NCBI GenBank assembly: GCA_031267955.1
Contig: JAIRYB010000097.1
Span: 1-9,898, forward strand
DNA from: Spirochaetaceae bacterium
Lineage (GTDB): Bacteria > Spirochaetota > Spirochaetia > Treponematales > Breznakiellaceae
Length of the DNA: 9,898 nt
Direction: 5' to 3'
Shown: piece after piece, positions 6,934-9,898 of the stretch
Numbering within the stretch: the first letter of the stretch is position 1
Layout of the letters: every line of letters starts with the position of its first letter
Made by a program: the position numbers and the translations under genes
The notes under the pieces: model-generated
Told to the model about the DNA's origin: nothing
The model's input: the letters and a program-made list of their open reading frames with translations, nothing else
Database searches by the model: none

Positions 6934-7752
6934 TCACCATGTACGCACCCTGTCCGGAGCGCGAATCTGTACCGTGTCTCCCGTATGTTCTATTACATAA
7001 ATGCCTGTTTCCAGGGCAAAATCCCGGGCCTCGTCTTCGATTAGGGCGCCCGACACGCTGCTTACATATTTACGGGCGTCATTATGCGCGTCCGCGTACT
7101 GCCGAAGGGTCCTCATCCGCTTCATATGATCCTTTACATCGGCCAGCGTCAGAAGGGATTTTACCTCTACCACCATGGCAAATTCCCCGTTTTCCAGGAG
7201 AATATCAATCTCCGCCAGGGTCCGGTTATTTGCGTCCTTTAGTTTGTTGTTCCGGGAAACGCGCGTAAATTCATAGCCCTGGTTTTTGAACTGCTCCAGA
7301 ATATTTGAGGCAGTCAGATGTTCAATAAGGTCGCCGATGCGGCTGCCCAGCCTGCTTATCTTGCTGTCGGTCTCCCGCATCCTCCGGTCGGTTTCCCGCA
7401 TTTTCAGGTCGGTTTCCCGCATCCTCCGATCAGCTTCTTCCCGCGACTCCCTCAGCAACCGGTCGGTTTCTTCCCGTGACTCCCGCATCCTCCGGTCGGC
7501 TTCCTGCATCCTCCGATCGGCTTCTTCCCGCGACTCCCGCATCCTCCGGTCGGTTTCCTGCATTTTCAGGTCGGTTTCCCGCATCCTCCGATCGGCTTCT
7601 TCCCGCGACTCCCGCAGCAACCGGCCGGCTTCTTCCCGCGACTCCCGCAGCAACCGGCCGGTTTCTTTCTGGGATTCCCGCAATTCCATTAACGCGGCCC
7701 AAACATTGTCAAAGTTTGTAGCCCGCTCTGGCTCGTGAATCTGTACCGGCAT
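6934..7752 (-). CDS. Coiled-coil PD-(D/E)XK nuclease-like protein (DUF3782 type)
   Basis: 272 aa. Residues about 29-134 are a charged repeat of 7- and 11-residue units (such as RRMRETD and EEADRRMRESR), predicted to be one long coiled coil. The C-terminal domain (135-272) opens with RLGSRIGDLIEHL and FTRVSRN. It then shows a PD-(D/E)XK-like core: AEIDILLENG (Glu181, Asp183) and VVEVKS (Glu196, Lys198), with a later RQYAD helix. This arrangement is typical of the DUF3782-type proteins, which are often multi-copy in spirochaetes and cyanobacteria and whose activity is unknown. A nuclease role is inferred from the fold only. The ATG at 7752 has a strong GGAGGAG site. The stop lies just upstream of the pckG promoter with no clear terminator between them. 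Confidence 0.85.
   Translation of the reverse strand: MPVQIHEPERATNFDNVWAALMELRESQKETGRLLRESREEAGRLLRESREEADRRMRETDLKMQETDRRMRESREEADRRMQEADRRMRESREETDRLLRESREEADRRMRETDLKMRETDRRMRETDSKISRLGSRIGDLIEHLTASNILEQFKNQGYEFTRVSRNNKLKDANNRTLAEIDILLENGEFAMVVEVKSLLTLADVKDHMKRMRTLRQYADAHNDARKYVSSVSGALIEDEARDFALETGIYVIEHTGDTVQIRAPDRVRTW
7351..7668 (-). repeat. In-frame tandem repeat of 21- and 33-bp units
   Basis: The DNA encodes units in the order 11, 11, 11, 7, 7, 11, 7, 11, 11, 7, 7 and about 5 residues. Within it, 7381-7470 and 7543-7632 are a direct duplication 162 bp apart with about five differences in 90 bases. All units are multiples of three bases, so gain or loss of copies would keep the frame. 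Confidence 0.9.
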
Positions 7753-7769
7753 AACTCCTCCTTATTTAA

Positions 7770-7798
7770 AAAGTACCGCAATTAGGCAATCCTGTCCA
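7770..7798 (-). promoter_or_regulatory. Possible promoter of the DUF3782-type gene
   Basis: On the minus strand TGGACA (7793-7798) is followed after 17 bp by TACTTT (7770-7775). The -35 matches five of six consensus bases and the -10 is weak. The predicted leader would carry the GGAGGAG site. Confidence 0.35.
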
Positions 7799-7835
7799 GC
7801 AGAAAGGCAAAAACGCCCGGCGCGGCACGCAATGT

Positions 7836-8028
7836 TTCGGAAGGATTACCGAATGAGCCTTCGCGGAGCAGAGCTCCGCAGTATCTGGAACATAGAGACG
7901 TTATTCGATCGGAGGCTCGTTCGAGAGGAAATTTATTATATTGTCTGGTTTAATACCAAATTTTTGTACGCTTCGCGTTATTTGAGCCGCGGCAAGCCGC
8001 GGGGTATTAAACCAGACTTTCGAATAAC
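7836..8028. repeat. Structured intergenic element with nested inverted repeats
   Basis: This covers most of the 392-bp gene-free region 7753-8144. It contains, in order, a 5-bp hairpin (7836-7840/7849-7853) and a 7-bp hairpin with a three-base loop (GCGGAGC, 7863-7869/7873-7879). A compound structure follows. The outer stem is GTTATTCGA (7900-7908) with 8020-8028, 9 bp perfect. The inner stem is GTCTGGTTTAATACC (7943-7957) with 8003-8017, 15 bp perfect. A CCGCGG hairpin (7987-7992/7997-8002) lies inside that. No credible gene is encoded. It looks like a REP- or MITE-type dispersed element or a structured RNA; copy number cannot be judged from one window. Confidence 0.7.
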
Positions 8029-8049
8029 CGGAATAGCGGCTTTTTTTTC

Positions 8050-8078
8050 TTGACAAGGGGCGGGGCGGGAATAATAGT
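8050..8078 (+). promoter_or_regulatory. Likely sigma-70 promoter of rpoN
   Basis: A perfect TTGACA (8050-8055) is followed after 17 bp by AATAGT (8073-8078). Transcription would begin near 8085 and give a leader of about 60 nt. The -35 abuts an eight-T run (8041-8048) directly downstream of the structured element. Confidence 0.5.
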
Positions 8079-8144
8079 TAATTAGGGCGGTTTTAAGGCG
8101 CCGGGCTTTGGGGCCGTTTCGTACATCAAAAGGGGGATTACCGG

Positions 8145-9593
8145 GTGCAGGCGCAACGCCAGGGGTTTGTTCAGGAACAGCGTTTCAGGATGAGTCCCCA
8201 GCTTTTCCAGTCTATAGAACTTATGGCCCTGCCCGTGGTAGATCTGCGTGAAAAAATCGCGGAAGAACTGGAGAAAAACCCCGCCCTGGAAGTCCTTGAG
8301 GACAACGGCATCGTTTCCCTGGACGCGGCTTACTCGCCTAAGAAAGAAGAGGAAGAGTACTTCGAGGCCACTTCCGATTCGGGCTTTATCAGCCGCCCCT
8401 CAAACGAGGCTTCGGATGAACACCGCAAATTCATCGAAGGCGTGCTTGCCCGTTCCGAAACCCTTCAGGAACACCTGCTCCGGAATCTCAGGCTTACCCC
8501 GGCTGTCGGGGAACTCAGGCGTATCGCGGAACTGATCATCCAGAACCTGGACGAAAACGGCTTCCACAAGGAAGCTCCGGCCATCCTCCTCAAGGGCGAA
8601 AGCCCCGCCCGAATCCGGGAAGCCCTGGATCTGGTCCGTTCCCTGGACCCTCCCGGCTGCGCCGCGTCCGGTTTCCGGGAATCTCTTGCAATACAGGCCC
8701 GGCTGCTCCCCGGCGCGCCCGAAGGCATGGAACAGGCGCTTGAGCATCTGGAACTTCTTGAGCGGGGAAAATTCGCCGAAGCCGCCCGGAAACTCGGCAG
8801 GAGCGAGGACGAGATCCGCTTCATCTTCAATCGAATAAAAGGCGATCTGACCCCTTTTCCGGGCCGCGGCTTTGCCTCGGGCGAAGAAACCCGCTATGTG
8901 ATCCCCGACGTGCAGGTAGTTATCCGCGAGGGGGACTTTGTCATCATCCTAAACGATGAGGAAATACCCGTACTGGGGATCAGCCCCTTTTTCATGAAAA
9001 TCGCCGAACCGAAAACAAACGCCGGAGCCGGGCCGGCCTCCGGGAATGGGCCTGCCGCCGGAACCGGGGCGGGGAACAACGCCCGCGCCGAAACCAAGCA
9101 GGTCCGGGATTTTGCCCGGGAAAACATCAAGGAAGCGCGCTGGTTCATCCATTCGATTAACCAGCGGAACCATACCCTGCTGCGGGTTTCAAGGGCCATC
9201 GTGGAATTCCAGCGGGAATTCTTCGCGAAAGGCCCAAAATACCTGGCGCCCCTTACGCTGAGGGATATCGCACAGGAGCTGGGCCTCCACGAAGCCACCG
9301 TATCCCGTACCGCCAACGGCAAATATATGCAGACCGAGTGGGGCGTCTTCGAGCTGCGCCATTTTTTTACCAATTCGATCAGCGGCATGGGTTCCGCCGG
9401 CTCCCGCTATTCCAAAGAAGGCGTCAAGGAGATTATCCGGGAACTGATCACCGCGGAGAACCGCCCGGAGAACGGGCGCCTGTCCGATCAGGAGATCGCC
9501 GAATCCCTCGCCAGGCGGGGCATATCCCTTGCCCGGCGCACCGTTGCCAAATACCGGAATGAACTGGATTTGGGTTCATCATATTACAGATAG
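8145..9593 (+). CDS. rpoN: RNA polymerase sigma-54 factor
   Basis: 482 aa. It directs RNA polymerase to -24/-12 promoters, which open only with an ATP-driven enhancer-binding activator. Region I is present (RFRMSPQLFQSIELMALP at 13-30, then EKNPALEVLED). The core-binding region spans about 90-285. The helix-turn-helix is at 369-395 (LRDIAQELGLHEATVSRTA), and the RpoN box ARRTVAKYR is at 463-471. A Gly/Ala/Asn-rich stretch (about 291-316) separates the core-binding and DNA-binding halves and looks like a flexible linker expansion. The start is GTG at 8145, with AGGGGG eight bases upstream. Length is typical of the family (about 430-500). hpf follows after 14 bases, almost certainly in the same operon. 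Confidence 0.97.
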   Translation: MQAQRQGFVQEQRFRMSPQLFQSIELMALPVVDLREKIAEELEKNPALEVLEDNGIVSLDAAYSPKKEEEEYFEATSDSGFISRPSNEASDEHRKFIEGVLARSETLQEHLLRNLRLTPAVGELRRIAELIIQNLDENGFHKEAPAILLKGESPARIREALDLVRSLDPPGCAASGFRESLAIQARLLPGAPEGMEQALEHLELLERGKFAEAARKLGRSEDEIRFIFNRIKGDLTPFPGRGFASGEETRYVIPDVQVVIREGDFVIILNDEEIPVLGISPFFMKIAEPKTNAGAGPASGNGPAAGTGAGNNARAETKQVRDFARENIKEARWFIHSINQRNHTLLRVSRAIVEFQREFFAKGPKYLAPLTLRDIAQELGLHEATVSRTANGKYMQTEWGVFELRHFFTNSISGMGSAGSRYSKEGVKEIIRELITAENRPENGRLSDQEIAESLARRGISLARRTVAKYRNELDLGSSYYR

Positions 9594-9607
9594 ATCTGGA
9601 GGTACCT

Positions 9608-9898
9608 ATGAACATTGATGTCAAAGCTGTACATTTTGCCCTGCAAGAAGACGCGCGCGCGTATCTGGATCGCAAAATCACCAGGATACACAACGCGGAA
9701 AACATGATTATCGACCTTTTGTTTACCCTGACCAAAGACAAAGACTTTTCGGCGGAAGCCACGGTAAATTTCCGCTGGGGCGTCTCGATTCATGTAAAAG
9801 AACACGACTTTGACCTTAACCCCGCTATTGATAAAATGATGGACAAACTTGAGGCGAAAATCACCAAGGAAAAGGAAAAGGTAAAAGACAAGGGCAAA
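9608..9898 (+). CDS. hpf: Ribosome hibernation promoting factor (3'-truncated by window)
   Basis: 97 codons are visible and the frame is still open at the window edge. The N-terminal HPF/RaiA domain is recognisable: MNIDVKAVHFALQEDARAYLD, then strands at about 34-40 and 50-64, and a lysine-rich C-terminal helix (74 onward). Proteins of this family bind the 30S decoding site and inactivate ribosomes or pair them into 100S dimers in stationary phase. Whether this is a short form or a long form with a dimerisation domain cannot be seen. TGGAGG (9597-9602) lies five bases before the ATG. The position directly behind rpoN repeats a widespread bacterial arrangement and supports the call. Confidence 0.9.
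   Translation, partial: MNIDVKAVHFALQEDARAYLDRKITRIHNAENMIIDLLFTLTKDKDFSAEATVNFRWGVSIHVKEHDFDLNPAIDKMMDKLEAKITKEKEKVKDKGK

Noticed and set aside
6051..7268. Long plus-strand open frame of 405 codons opposite pckG and the DUF3782-type gene
   Set aside because: It is an antisense shadow of two well-supported genes in GC-rich DNA, with a composition full of Arg, Pro and Gly and no family resemblance.
7351..7668. CRISPR-like regular repeats
   Set aside because: The repeats are contiguous, coding and of 21 or 33 bp with no unique spacers; they encode a coiled coil.
8029..8048. Intrinsic terminator ending in the eight-T run
   Set aside because: The strong 15-bp stem ends 23 bases before the T-run and no good stem lies directly next to it.
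7832..8053. 73-codon plus-strand open frame in the rpoN upstream region
   Set aside because: It is made of the inverted repeats and has no ribosome site or family resemblance; read as non-coding.
8085..8144. Sigma-54 (-24/-12) autoregulatory site before rpoN
   Set aside because: No TGGCAC-N5-TTGC-like pair found on the plus strand of the leader.

Overview
The window is ordinary chromosomal DNA from a GC-rich bacterium, most probably a spirochaete of the Treponema lineage (inference). The grounds are a free-standing DbpA-type RNA-binding protein, a GTP-dependent PEP carboxykinase, a bacterial prolyl-tRNA synthetase with an editing insertion, a coiled-coil PD-(D/E)XK protein of the DUF3782 type, and an rpoN-hpf pair. 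No phage, transposase, CRISPR, rRNA or tRNA genes are visible.

Layout. A plus-strand DbpA-domain gene (110-889) runs tail-to-tail into a minus-strand four-helix membrane protein of unknown function (851-2095), with a 39-bp overlap. That gene is divergent, across about 29 bp, from a plus-strand metallo-beta-lactamase-fold hydrolase (2125-2835). A short GC-rich convergent spacer follows. Then come three minus-strand genes read in the order DUF3782-type nuclease-like protein (6934-7752), pckG (4947-6782) and proS (2939-4765). A run of three strong hairpins fills the pckG-proS gap. A 392-bp intergenic region (7753-8144), rich in nested inverted repeats, separates this block from plus-strand rpoN (8145-9593) and hpf (9608 to the window end, truncated).

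Functions. pckG sits at the oxaloacetate/PEP node, proS serves translation, and rpoN-hpf is the widespread pairing of sigma-54 with a ribosome hibernation factor. The remaining genes are an RNA-binding protein, a hydrolase, a membrane protein and a nuclease-like protein. No single pathway joins them. The block is best read as independent housekeeping units, each with its own promoter, apart from the likely rpoN-hpf operon.

I see no convincing new multi-gene system. The parts most worth a second look are the two structured intergenic elements (4817-4926 and 7836-8028), the mixed 7- and 11-residue repeat in the DUF3782-type gene, and two genes (MBL hydrolase and proS) that lack a Shine-Dalgarno sequence but carry a -10-like hexamer exactly six bases before the start codon, which suggests leaderless transcripts.
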